DNA of 64,000 nt, taken from positions 1 through 64,000 of the forward strand of contig NZ_BAAAUT010000019.1 of assembly GCF_039534085.1 (NCBI RefSeq), written 5' to 3'. Under the pieces are notes generated by a model that worked only from the letters and a program-made list of their open reading frames with translations, was not told where the DNA came from and did no database searches. The translations under genes were made by a program, and so were the position numbers. The DNA is from Planomonospora_B alba. Its GTDB lineage: Bacteria; Actinomycetota; Actinomycetes; Streptosporangiales; Streptosporangiaceae. How positions within the stretch are numbered: the stretch's first letter is position 1; every line of letters starts with the position of its first letter. Positions 8,427-16,064 of this stretch are shown here, piece after piece.

Positions 8427-9470
8427 TCAGGACGGGGACGGGCCGGCGGGCGGCGCGCCCTCCCCGGCCGCTCCGGCCTCCGCCTCGCGGTGCTCCGGGT
8501 ACACCCGTCCGGCGTGCGCCCGCTCCTGCGGGTGGCGGCGGACCCGCAGCATGCTCGCGGCGACGGTGACGAGCAGGACGCCGAGGATGACGGCGAGCGA
8601 GAGGACCGTGGGGACCTCCGGGAACTCGGCGGAGACCTCCCGGTGCAGGAAGACCAGGATGAGCTTGGCGCCGATGAAGGCGAGGATGACCGAGAGCCCG
8701 ATCGACAGGTAGACCAGCCGCTCCAGCAGCCCCTCGATGAGGAAGTACAGGGCGCGCAGGCCCAGCAGGGCGAAGGCGTTGGCGGAGAAGACGATCAGCG
8801 GGTGCTGGGTGATCCCGAAGATCGCCGGGATCGAGTCGAGCGCGAAGAGCAGGTCCGTGCTGCCGATGGCGACGAAGACGAGGAACAGGGGGGTGATCAC
8901 GCGCCTGCCGTCCTCCCTCGCCAGCAGCCTCCCGCCGTGGAAGTCGTCGGTGATCGGGAACCTCCGCCGGGTCCAGCGCAGCAGCGGGTTGTCGCGGGGG
9001 TCGGGGTCCTCGTTGCGGTGGCGGAGCAGCTGCACCGCGGTCCAGATCAGCAGCAGGCCGAACAGCAGGAACGTCGGCGAGAAGAGCGAGATGGCCGCCG
9101 CGCCGACGGTGATGAGGACCGCCCGCATCACCAGGGCGGCCGAGATGCCGAACAGCAGTGCCTTCTGCTGGTACACGGGGGGCACCGAGAACTGGCCCAT
9201 GATGACGACGAAGACGAAGAGGTTGTCCACCGAGAGGCTCTTCTCGACGATCCACCCGGCGAAGTACTCGGTCCCCAGCTCCGGGCCCGCGATCCACCAG
9301 AGCACGAGCCCGAAGGCGATCGCCACCCCGATGTAGAACACCGACCAGGCCGCCGCCTCCCGCAGCCCGACCGCGTGCGGGCGCCGGGCGGTGACCACGA
9401 AGTCCAGGGCCAGCAGGGCGATCACGATCGCCACCACGATGGCCCAGGCCCCCAACGAGTCAATGGACAT
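8427..9470 (-). CDS. TerC/Alx-family membrane protein
   Basis: A 347-aa TerC-family protein with about nine transmembrane segments. The conserved acidic motifs are present: EKSLSVDNLFVFVVIM in the first half and GSTDLLFALDSIPAIFGIT in the second, each with the Asp residues thought to contact metal. The family is linked to manganese homeostasis, metallation of exported proteins and tellurite resistance. The C-terminal tail of about 35 residues is Ala/Gly/Pro-rich and cytoplasmic. The start is the ATG at 9470. No yybP-ykoY (Mn) riboswitch could be recognised upstream. Confidence 0.93.
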   Translation of the reverse strand: MSIDSLGAWAIVVAIVIALLALDFVVTARRPHAVGLREAAAWSVFYIGVAIAFGLVLWWIAGPELGTEYFAGWIVEKSLSVDNLFVFVVIMGQFSVPPVYQQKALLFGISAALVMRAVLITVGAAAISLFSPTFLLFGLLLIWTAVQLLRHRNEDPDPRDNPLLRWTRRRFPITDDFHGGRLLAREDGRRVITPLFLVFVAIGSTDLLFALDSIPAIFGITQHPLIVFSANAFALLGLRALYFLIEGLLERLVYLSIGLSVILAFIGAKLILVFLHREVSAEFPEVPTVLSLAVILGVLLVTVAASMLRVRRHPQERAHAGRVYPEHREAEAGAAGEGAPPAGPSPS

Positions 9471-9805
9471 CTCGACACCGTCCCCATCCGCGTTCTCGTC
9501 CGCGCTCCCGCACCACGCCGCGGCGCGGCGCGGCCGCGCCCGTCACCGTTCCCACCGGTGAGCAGGAGTAAGTCCTGCCCCGCCGCGGGCGCTCCGAACG
9601 GCGCCGCCGGGCCCCCGCGGCCGCGTCCTGCCCGGAGTCCTGCCCCGGATGGGCGCCCGGAGACCTCGGACCGGGGACAGGCGCCGGAACGGACGCACCG
9701 AGGAGGGCCCGCGGCGGATCGCAGGGCGGAGGGACGCGCGCCGGGCGGCCGGTATAGCGGGATATCCGGTGGCGCGGCGCCGGGCCGTCCGGCATATTGC
9801 CCGGG
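9471..9805. other. 335-base intergenic region between terC and the methyltransferase
   Basis: No gene was seen. The region separates two divergent genes and should hold both promoters. A small inverted repeat GCAGGA-5-TCCTGC lies at 9562-9578. Repeated GTCCTGCCC stretches around 9572-9650 make the area internally similar. No riboswitch consensus could be confirmed. Confidence 0.4.
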
Positions 9806-10539
9806 ATGGATCTCAGCCACATCGCCCACTCCGACCACCCCATCGCCGCCCGATCAGCGCGGCCCATCTGGAACGCCTGCTCCGGCGGGCGAAGCTCGCA
9901 GGCGGGGCGCGCGTCCTCGACCTCGGATGCGGGCAGGCCCCGTGGATCCTGCGGGCCCTGGAGCTCTACCCGGAGGCCACCGCGGACGGGGTGGACATCT
10001 CCGGTGACGGCCTCGCCGCGGCCGCCGAGGACGCCGACCGCCGCGGACTGTCCGACCGGCTCCGGCTGCACGAGGCCAAGGCCGCGGACTTCACCGCCGC
10101 CGAGCCGTACGACCTCGTGCTGTGCGTGGGCGCGACCCACGCCTTCGGCGGGCTGACCGAGACCCTGCGCGCCGTACGGCGCCACCTGCGCCCGGCCGGG
10201 CTGGCCCTGGTCGGGGAGGGGTTCTGGGAGAGGCCGCCCGGCCAGGAGGTCCTGGACGGGCTCGGCGCCGCCCCCGACGAGTACGCGGACCTGGCGGGGA
10301 CGGTGGCCCGGGCGGAGGGCGCCGGCTACGCCGTCGTCCACGCGCACACCAGCACGCTCGCCGAGTGGGACGAGTACGAGTGGTCCTGGACCGGGACGCT
10401 CACCCGCTGGGCGCTGGACCACCCCGGCCCGGACGGGGACGCCGCCCTGGCCACCGCCCGGGAGCACCGCGACCTGTGGCTGGGCGGCTACCGGGGCGTC
10501 CTGGGCTTCGTCACCTTCCTCCTGCGCGACCTGCGCTGA
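9806..10539 (+). CDS. Class I SAM-dependent methyltransferase with an N-terminal frameshift
   Basis: The methyltransferase core is intact: motif I is VLDLGCGQAPWIL, followed by GVDISGDGL and DLVLCVGATHAFGG. The expected N-terminus starts at the ATG at 9806 (MDLSHIAHSDHPIAA) in one frame. The continuation PISAAHLERLL lies in another frame, and the join is at a CCC run at 9849-9851. Adding one C there restores one frame through to the stop codon, giving about 244 aa. Either the assembly lost one C or the gene is broken near residue 15. The downstream frame has no good start of its own. The substrate is unknown. Confidence 0.78.
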
Positions 10540-10677
10540 GGCGCTGCCCGGCCTGATCGGCGCGCTGCCCGGCCCGAGGACCGAGGCGCCGCGGGCGGTT
10601 CAGGCGGCTCCGGCGCGGGCGGGGACCGGCCGCGCCGGTGCTGCGTCCGGGCTCCGCCGTCCCGCCGCCCCGTGCGG

Positions 10678-11064
10678 TCACCGCTGGTCGCGCCGGAGCG
10701 GGTGGTCCGCCGGGACCTCGACGAGCACGACGCGCACCCCGTCCGGGTCCTCGATCCACATCTCGATCAGTCCCCACGGCTCCCGCTCCGGGGGGCGGAG
10801 CACCGGCACGCCCGCCTCCCGCAGCCGGTCGTGCTCGGCGGCGACGTCCCGGACCTGGAGCCAGATCGACATGCCCCGGCCCGGCGGCTCCTCCGCCCGG
10901 CCGGAGACCTCCAGCAGGCCGTTGCCGAGGAAGAAGACCAGGCCGGGATCGTCGGGGGGACCGAACTCCCGGTGGACGGCCAGCCCCAGGACGTCCCGGT
11001 AGAACCGGCGGCTGCGCCCGGGGTCGCGCGGGCGCAGCAGGATCCGGCTGCTCAGTATCTCCAC
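10678..11064 (-). CDS. VOC-superfamily protein (glyoxalase/bleomycin-resistance type)
   Basis: A 128-aa single-domain VOC protein. The first half has the pattern RDPGRSRRFYRDVLGLAV and the second half ends with the IEDPDGVRVVLVEVP strand. Such proteins form dimers with paired beta-alpha-beta modules and may bind metal. The GTG at 11064 was chosen because GGGGAGGGGC lies directly upstream and the domain begins there. It follows the EEP-family hydrolase gene by 28 bases on the same strand, so the two are probably co-transcribed. The substrate cannot be inferred. Confidence 0.9.
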   Translation of the reverse strand: MEILSSRILLRPRDPGRSRRFYRDVLGLAVHREFGPPDDPGLVFFLGNGLLEVSGRAEEPPGRGMSIWLQVRDVAAEHDRLREAGVPVLRPPEREPWGLIEMWIEDPDGVRVVLVEVPADHPLRRDQR

Positions 11065-11092
11065 GCCCCTCCCCCTACCCGCGCTCGCGGGC

Positions 11093-11896
11093 TCAGGACC
11101 GCCCCCGCCAGTCGAGGCGGGCGACGACCGCGTGGTGGTCGGAGGCCGTACCGGTCTCGACCACGTCGGCCCAGTCCAGGCGGGAGGCCAACGGGGGCGA
11201 GAGCATGATGTAGTCGCTGCGGGTGTCGACCAGCACGCCGCCGCCCCCGCGGGGCGCGGTGGCCCAGCGCGACGAGCGCGGCCGGGCCCGCAGGGCGTCC
11301 ACCCAGCCGGCCTCCTCCAGCCGGTCGATGACCGCGAACCGCGGCGGGTTGCCGTACTTGTCGATCCCGGCCGCGGCCAGGCGCCCGGCCAGGTCGTCCG
11401 GGTAGGGATCGTGCCGCGACAGCCCGTTGAGGTCGCCGACCAGCAGGCAGTCGCGTACGGCCAGCAGCCGGGGCGGGAGCAGCCGCAGCAGCTCGTCCAC
11501 CTCGGCCAGCCTCGCCTCCTCGTCGGCGGCGACGAGGTGGGTGCCGAGCAGGAGCAGCGGGTCGCCTCCTCCGGCGGGTTCGAGCTCCGCCTCGACGACG
11601 CAGTGCGCCACGGTCGGCGGCGCGTGCACCGCGTGCCGCCGCAACGGCGTCCGGGAGGCCACGCAGACGTTGTAGCGGCGGCCGCTCGGCCGCGGGTTGG
11701 CCGCGCCGACGACAAGGTGCTCCTCCGCGGCGGGGATGCCGACCGCCTCGGCGAGCTCGCGGAGCCGCTCGCCGTCCTCCCAGCCGACGCACTCCTGCAG
11801 CACGATCAGGTCGGGCCGCTCGGCCGCCACGATGGCGCGGATCTCGTCGAACCGCTCCTCGCCGCCGACGAGCACGTTGAGAGAGAGAACTCGCAT
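11093..11896 (-). CDS. Endonuclease/exonuclease/phosphatase family hydrolase
   Basis: A 267-aa protein of the EEP (DNase I-like) fold. The start MRVLSLNVL carries the metal-site Asn, IVLQECVGW the metal-binding Glu, LLVGDLNGLS the catalytic Asp/Asn, and the C-terminal ASDHHAVVARL the SDH active-site motif. The ATG at 11896 matches the beginning of the first strand. No signal peptide is visible, so it probably acts in the cytoplasm on nucleic acid or a phosphoester. The VOC gene lies downstream in the same direction. Confidence 0.9.
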   Translation of the reverse strand: MRVLSLNVLVGGEERFDEIRAIVAAERPDLIVLQECVGWEDGERLRELAEAVGIPAAEEHLVVGAANPRPSGRRYNVCVASRTPLRRHAVHAPPTVAHCVVEAELEPAGGGDPLLLLGTHLVAADEEARLAEVDELLRLLPPRLLAVRDCLLVGDLNGLSRHDPYPDDLAGRLAAAGIDKYGNPPRFAVIDRLEEAGWVDALRARPRSSRWATAPRGGGGVLVDTRSDYIMLSPPLASRLDWADVVETGTASDHHAVVARLDWRGRS

Positions 11897-12101
11897 ACCC
11901 CACACGCTTCCCGGCGACCGGCCGCGGATGCACGCCGGATCCGGTTCCCGGTCCATCGGGCACGCCGGCCTCCGCGCCCCGGCCGTCCCCGGTGGAGGGG
12001 CCGCCGGTGACGCCCGGCCCGGTCCCGCAGGCGCTGTGGGACCGGGGCGCGCGGCCCCGGCAGCCCCGCCGGACCGCCTGCGTCTCCCCGCCGCGGGCCG
12101 G

Positions 12102-12560
12102 TCAGGCGGCCAGGTCCAGGGGGAGGTCGAGGGGGATGACGCGGCCCGCCGTACGGCGGAGCCTGTTGCTGAGGGCGTCGGGGCGGGAGACCACGACGAC
12201 GTCCACGCCCCGGCCGCGGAGCCAGTCGGCCAGGTCGGTGAAGACGCCGTCCCCCGAGCCGATGACGACCCGTTCGAAGCGCACGTCGAGCCGGTCGAGG
12301 CGGATCACCTCGCGCAGCGCCTCGTCGGCGCCGTCGCGGCCGGAGCGGACCAGGATCTGGATGCCGGTCAGGACCAGGCCGACGGGCAGCAGGGCGCCGT
12401 GGTTGACGGCGGCGACGTACTGGTCCATGCCGCCGGTGGGGACGCGCCGGCGGTAGAGGCTCATCATGGTGGCGACCTCGTCGGAGGCGGGGCGCGGGGC
12501 TCCCACGAGGTTCTCGACGTCCAGGAGGTGGACCGTCCGACCCTGCGACAAGTTGCGCAT
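12102..12560 (-). CDS. NYN-domain (PIN-like) putative RNase
   Basis: A 152-aa protein of the NYN/LabA-like PIN superfamily. HLLDVENLVG near residue 10 and VVIGSGDGVFTDLADWL near residue 100 carry the acidic residues expected to bind Mg2+. The C-terminal strand VDVVVVSRPDALSNRL completes the Rossmann-like fold. Members act on RNA in several systems, but the target here is unknown. The ATG at 12560 has AAGGGGC upstream. It is divergent from the nuclease-helicase operon across a 104-base promoter region, so a functional link is possible but unproven. Confidence 0.88.
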   Translation of the reverse strand: MRNLSQGRTVHLLDVENLVGAPRPASDEVATMMSLYRRRVPTGGMDQYVAAVNHGALLPVGLVLTGIQILVRSGRDGADEALREVIRLDRLDVRFERVVIGSGDGVFTDLADWLRGRGVDVVVVSRPDALSNRLRRTAGRVIPLDLPLDLAA

Positions 12561-12664
12561 GGAATGCCCCTTTCGCCCACATATCACCACATGTCTTGCA
12601 CTTTAATGCTGGAAATCGCTGGAATTCAAGGGAGGCGGATGGAACTCCTGTTACGATCCGGGCC
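12561..12664. promoter_or_regulatory. Divergent promoter region, NYN gene / nuclease-helicase operon
   Basis: This 104-base stretch is clearly AT-richer than its surroundings. It holds the direct repeat GCTGGAAAT / GCTGGAATT (12609-12634) and a TTGCAC hexamer at about 12596 as a possible -35 element for the rightward operon. Assignment of -10 boxes would be guesswork. Confidence 0.5.
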
Positions 12665-13456
12665 GTGAGTGAATCACTGGACGCGCTGGAGCGGCGGATC
12701 GCCGAGCTCCGCGCCGAGGTGCGGCGCGCGGTCAAGGCCCGCGACACCGCGCTGGCCCGCCACCTGAGGGCGGATCTGCGCCGGGCCGAGCGGGCCTGGG
12801 ACGAGGCCGTCGTCGCCGACGGGGCGGACGGGGACGGGCCCGCCGCCCGCGAGCCCGCCGCGACGCTGATGCCGGTCCGGGAGCAGGTGCACCAGGCGCT
12901 TCTCCTGCTGGGGGTGCCGGCCGCGGCCAGACTGATCGTGGCGGTGAACGGGGCGTTCTTCAGCGGGGCGCTGCGCGGCCCCCAGCTGTCCAGCCTCCGC
13001 CGGGACGAGGAGCGCTCCTTCCGCGGCGCCCCCTACACCCGGCCGTACTACCTGTGCGCGGCGCTGACCGACCGCCTCTCCCCCGCCCGCGGGCTGTTCG
13101 CCGACAGCACGTGGCCGCTGCGGGCCCGGGTGGTGGGGCCGCTGAGCCCGCGCGTCGACTTCCTCAGCGCGGCCGTGCGCATCGCCGAGCACCTGACGCG
13201 GCTGGCCGATCCGCCGCCGGGCGCGGTGCGGCTGCTGTCGCGGATGGCGCAGAACATCCCCGGCGCCGCCGAGACCGGGTTCGGCCCGGCCGATCCGGCG
13301 ACCGTGATCGCCGCCGCCCGGGCGGAGCTCGAGGTGCACCTTCCCGCCGACACCGCCCAGCGGGCCGAGGTCGCGGCACGGGCGGGCGAGCAGTTGACCG
13401 ACGCGGAGCGCCTGTTCGGCGCGGCCGCGCTGACCACGCTGAGGGGGGCCTGCTGA
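12665..13456 (+). CDS. Uncharacterised protein, first gene of the nuclease-helicase operon
   Basis: I do not recognise a family. The 263-aa protein begins with a charged, probably coiled-coil segment of about 50 residues (LDALERRIAELRAEVRRAVKARDTAL). A linker and a predicted alpha/beta region follow, with VHQALLLLGVPAAARLIVAVNGAFF and PYYLCAALTDRL. No Walker, nuclease or metal motif is visible. The GTG at 12665 begins the coiled coil; the ribosome-binding site is weak. Its stop codon overlaps the next gene's ATG by one base, so it is translationally coupled to the nuclease. A scaffold or specificity role is inference from position. Confidence 0.8.
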   Translation: MSESLDALERRIAELRAEVRRAVKARDTALARHLRADLRRAERAWDEAVVADGADGDGPAAREPAATLMPVREQVHQALLLLGVPAAARLIVAVNGAFFSGALRGPQLSSLRRDEERSFRGAPYTRPYYLCAALTDRLSPARGLFADSTWPLRARVVGPLSPRVDFLSAAVRIAEHLTRLADPPPGAVRLLSRMAQNIPGAAETGFGPADPATVIAAARAELEVHLPADTAQRAEVAARAGEQLTDAERLFGAAALTTLRGAC

Positions 13457-14598
13457 TGGGCGGACGGCAGGAACGGCCGGACGGCGACTGGGCGCGGACC
13501 GCGAACCGGCTGGAGGAGCTGCGCGGGCCGGCGCCGGCGCGCCCGCACGACGCCCGGGCCATCGCTGCGCTGGCCGCCAACCCCGGGTGCGCCCGGCGGG
13601 CACTGCTGGACGCCGCCGGGGTGGACAAGGACACCGCGGCCCGGCACGTCGGCTTCCCGGCGCCCTTCGGCCAGTCGCAGTTCGCGATCACCCGCGGGAA
13701 CGCGTTCGAGACGCTGGTGAAGGAGAACGGCTGCGCCGAGCTGCTGCGGCTCCTGCGCGGGCTGCTGGGCCTGCCGATCGAGCAGGTCGGCTACCAGGAC
13801 GTGGAGAACGTCGGAGCCCACCTGCGGGCCTCCCACACCCGGGCGCTGATCGACCGGGCGGCCCGGGAGACGGAGACGGCGGTCTTCTACGACCACCCGC
13901 TGCTGAGCCTGCGCATCGCCGGGCACACCTCCTACCTGGAGCCGGACGTGGTGGCCTTCCAGCTCGGCGGGCGCTTCCACGTCGTGGAGATCAAGTCGTT
14001 CGCCGTGATCGACGGCCAGGCCGAGCCGGACAAGGTGGCGGCGGCCGCCCGCCAGGCGGCGGTCTACGTGCTGGCGCTGCGCACGCTCATGGAGGAGCTG
14101 GGGCACGACCCGGAGCGGGTCTCCCACGACGTGGTGCTGGTCTGCCCGGAGAACTTCGCCAACCGGCCGGTGGCCACGCTGGTGGACGTGCGCAGGCAGC
14201 TGGCGGTGCTGCGGCGGCAGCTGGCCCGGATGACCCGGGTGGACCGGCTGCTGGAGGGCCTGCCGCCGGGGCTGACCTTCTCCCTCGACCCGGACCCGGA
14301 CGGCGTCCCCACCCGTTCGGCGGAGGAGGTGGCCCAGGCGCTGCGCCAGGTGCCCGCCCGGTACGCGCCGGACTGCCTGTCGACGTGCGACCTGTGCATG
14401 TTCTGCCGGGACGAGGCGCGCGCCTGCGGCTCCACGGACCTGCTCGGCCGCCAGGTGCGCGACCAGCTCGGCGGCGTGTCCGGGATGGAGGAGGCGCTGG
14501 GCCTGGCCGAGGGCGTGCGGGAGCCGGGCGAGGGCCAGGAGGAGATCGCCCACCTGCTCCGCCAGGCGGAGCGGCTGCGCCGGGAGTGCGTCGCGTGA
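13456..14598 (+). CDS. PD-(D/E)XK nuclease with Cas4/Dna2-like Fe-S cluster motif
   Basis: A 380-aa putative nuclease with the motifs of iron-sulfur RecB-family nucleases. The first Cys is at residue 45 (NPGCARRALLD). RGNAFE at 80-85 follows, then the catalytic triad: Asp164 in YLEPDVVAF, Glu178 and Lys180 in VVEIKS. The QxxxY motif is Gln200/Tyr204. Four more Cys sit at 307, 311, 314 and 317 (CLSTCDLCMFC), with another at 324. One N-terminal Cys plus a C-terminal Cys group flanking the nuclease core is the [4Fe-4S] arrangement of Cas4, AddB and Dna2. It is encoded between two uncharacterised proteins and upstream of an SF1 helicase, with overlapping stop-start codons on both sides. Confidence 0.85.
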   Translation: MGGRQERPDGDWARTANRLEELRGPAPARPHDARAIAALAANPGCARRALLDAAGVDKDTAARHVGFPAPFGQSQFAITRGNAFETLVKENGCAELLRLLRGLLGLPIEQVGYQDVENVGAHLRASHTRALIDRAARETETAVFYDHPLLSLRIAGHTSYLEPDVVAFQLGGRFHVVEIKSFAVIDGQAEPDKVAAAARQAAVYVLALRTLMEELGHDPERVSHDVVLVCPENFANRPVATLVDVRRQLAVLRRQLARMTRVDRLLEGLPPGLTFSLDPDPDGVPTRSAEEVAQALRQVPARYAPDCLSTCDLCMFCRDEARACGSTDLLGRQVRDQLGGVSGMEEALGLAEGVREPGEGQEEIAHLLRQAERLRRECVA

Positions 14599-16064
14599 GC
14601 ACTCTCACCGCGCTGGCGCGGTTGCGGGCGATGCGGGAGGGCGTGGCGCAGCCGATCGCCACGGTGCGGCACTGCCACCTGTCGGAGCGCCCCATGGTGT
14701 TCGTCCCGCTGAAGCTGGCCGGGGAGGCGGCGGCCCCGCTCGGCGCGATGATCGGCACCGATCCGGAGCACCCCCGGCTGCTGGTGGTGCCGCAGCCGCG
14801 CAACCGGGACCTGCGCTTCGCCTTCGCAGCCGAGCTGGCCGAGGTGCTGCTGCCGTACGTGGAGGGCTTCCAGAAGGAGACGGAGACGGTCGAGCGCAGG
14901 GGCGCCGAGCCGTACGAGCGGTGCCTGGAGGCGCCGCAGCTGCTGGTGCCGAACCGGCCGGCGGCGGAGTTCACCGCGCTGCTGGGCCGATCCACCCGCT
15001 TCCGGCGGGCCGACGGCCCGTACCCGGTGCACCCGTCGGTGCCGCTGCTGGGCCGGTGGCTGACCTACTTCGCCGACCGGTCGCGGCAGCCGGGCTCGTC
15101 GCTGATGCTGGCGGCCACCGAGGCGCTCGGCGCGCACTGGGCCACCGGGCAGAGCTCGCTGGAGGACGCCAACCTCGCCTCGCTGGTCGGCTGGATCGAC
15201 CCGCCCGCCGGGACGAGCGGGCGGCAGGCCGCCGAGGAGGCGGAGGACCCGCTGCTCTGGCCGCCCGCGGGGCCGGCCACCGACCCGGGGTTCGACAACG
15301 AGGTGCTGGCCCCCGCCGTGCAGGCGTACGAGGAGGCGCCGACCGAGCGGGCGGTGGAGCGCGTCGCCGAGGCGCTGCGCACGCAGCTGGAGCCGACCTG
15401 GCGGCTGATGTGGCGGGCGGTGGAGCTGCTGCGCGCGCTGCCGGAGGGCTCGCGGGTGGCCGGCCGCTGGGAGGCCGACCGCGGCTCGTTCACCCGCTTC
15501 GTCGAGCGCCTCGCCGAGGGCGCGCCGCCGCAGGCGCGCCGGGACGGGGCGGTGGGCGCGGCGGCGCGGCTGGCCGGGCTGGAGCGGGCGCGCGCCTCCT
15601 ACGACGTGCAGCGCGCCTACGACGACCCGCTGGTCATGGCGGAGTACCGGCTGACCGGCGAGGCGTTCGCCGGGGTGGTGACGGCCGCGGACCCGGAGCA
15701 CTCCGAGGGCGAGGGCCGCTCGCGCAAGCTCCGGCCGCTCGTCACGGTCCGCACCGACGACCCGGTACGGCTGGCGCCGGGCACCGCGGTGGGCAGCCCG
15801 GACCGGCGCGGCCACGGCGCCGAGGTGGTCGAGGTGGCCGGCGGCGAGGTCGTCCTCAAGATCACGAAGGGGATGGGGCGGGGGCGGACGCCCGCTCCGG
15901 GCGCGGTTCCCGAGCCCGGCGAACGGGTCTGCTACACCGCGCTGACCGACGACTTCCAGACCTCGGCGGCGCTGCCCGACCCGGAGGAGACCCCGTGGAC
16001 CCACGGCGGCCCGCCCGAGGAGTACGTGCCCGGTGACGACGACGCGCAGGAGGAGTGGGAGTGA
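14595..16064 (+). CDS. Uncharacterised 489-aa protein of the nuclease-helicase operon
   Basis: No family is recognised. The protein starts with a GTG that overlaps the nuclease stop codon (GTGA) and ends overlapping the helicase GTG in the same way. The first 400 residues look mostly helical, with no catalytic motif. The last 110 residues read as a beta-rich domain (LRPLVTVRTDD, GTAVGSPDRR, VEVAGGEVVLKITKG), then an acidic tail. That beta-rich stretch resembles the 1B barrel that precedes motif I in Upf1/Dna2-like helicases. I suggest, as inference only, that it supplies this domain in trans to the helicase encoded next. Confidence 0.8.
   Translation: MSTLTALARLRAMREGVAQPIATVRHCHLSERPMVFVPLKLAGEAAAPLGAMIGTDPEHPRLLVVPQPRNRDLRFAFAAELAEVLLPYVEGFQKETETVERRGAEPYERCLEAPQLLVPNRPAAEFTALLGRSTRFRRADGPYPVHPSVPLLGRWLTYFADRSRQPGSSLMLAATEALGAHWATGQSSLEDANLASLVGWIDPPAGTSGRQAAEEAEDPLLWPPAGPATDPGFDNEVLAPAVQAYEEAPTERAVERVAEALRTQLEPTWRLMWRAVELLRALPEGSRVAGRWEADRGSFTRFVERLAEGAPPQARRDGAVGAAARLAGLERARASYDVQRAYDDPLVMAEYRLTGEAFAGVVTAADPEHSEGEGRSRKLRPLVTVRTDDPVRLAPGTAVGSPDRRGHGAEVVEVAGGEVVLKITKGMGRGRTPAPGAVPEPGERVCYTALTDDFQTSAALPDPEETPWTHGGPPEEYVPGDDDAQEEWE

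Noticed and set aside
9471..9805. Possible yybP-ykoY (Mn) riboswitch upstream of terC
   Set aside because: Expected from the TerC family, and a GGAGTA sequence occurs on the other strand, but the conserved core and paired helices could not be laid out on the minus strand.
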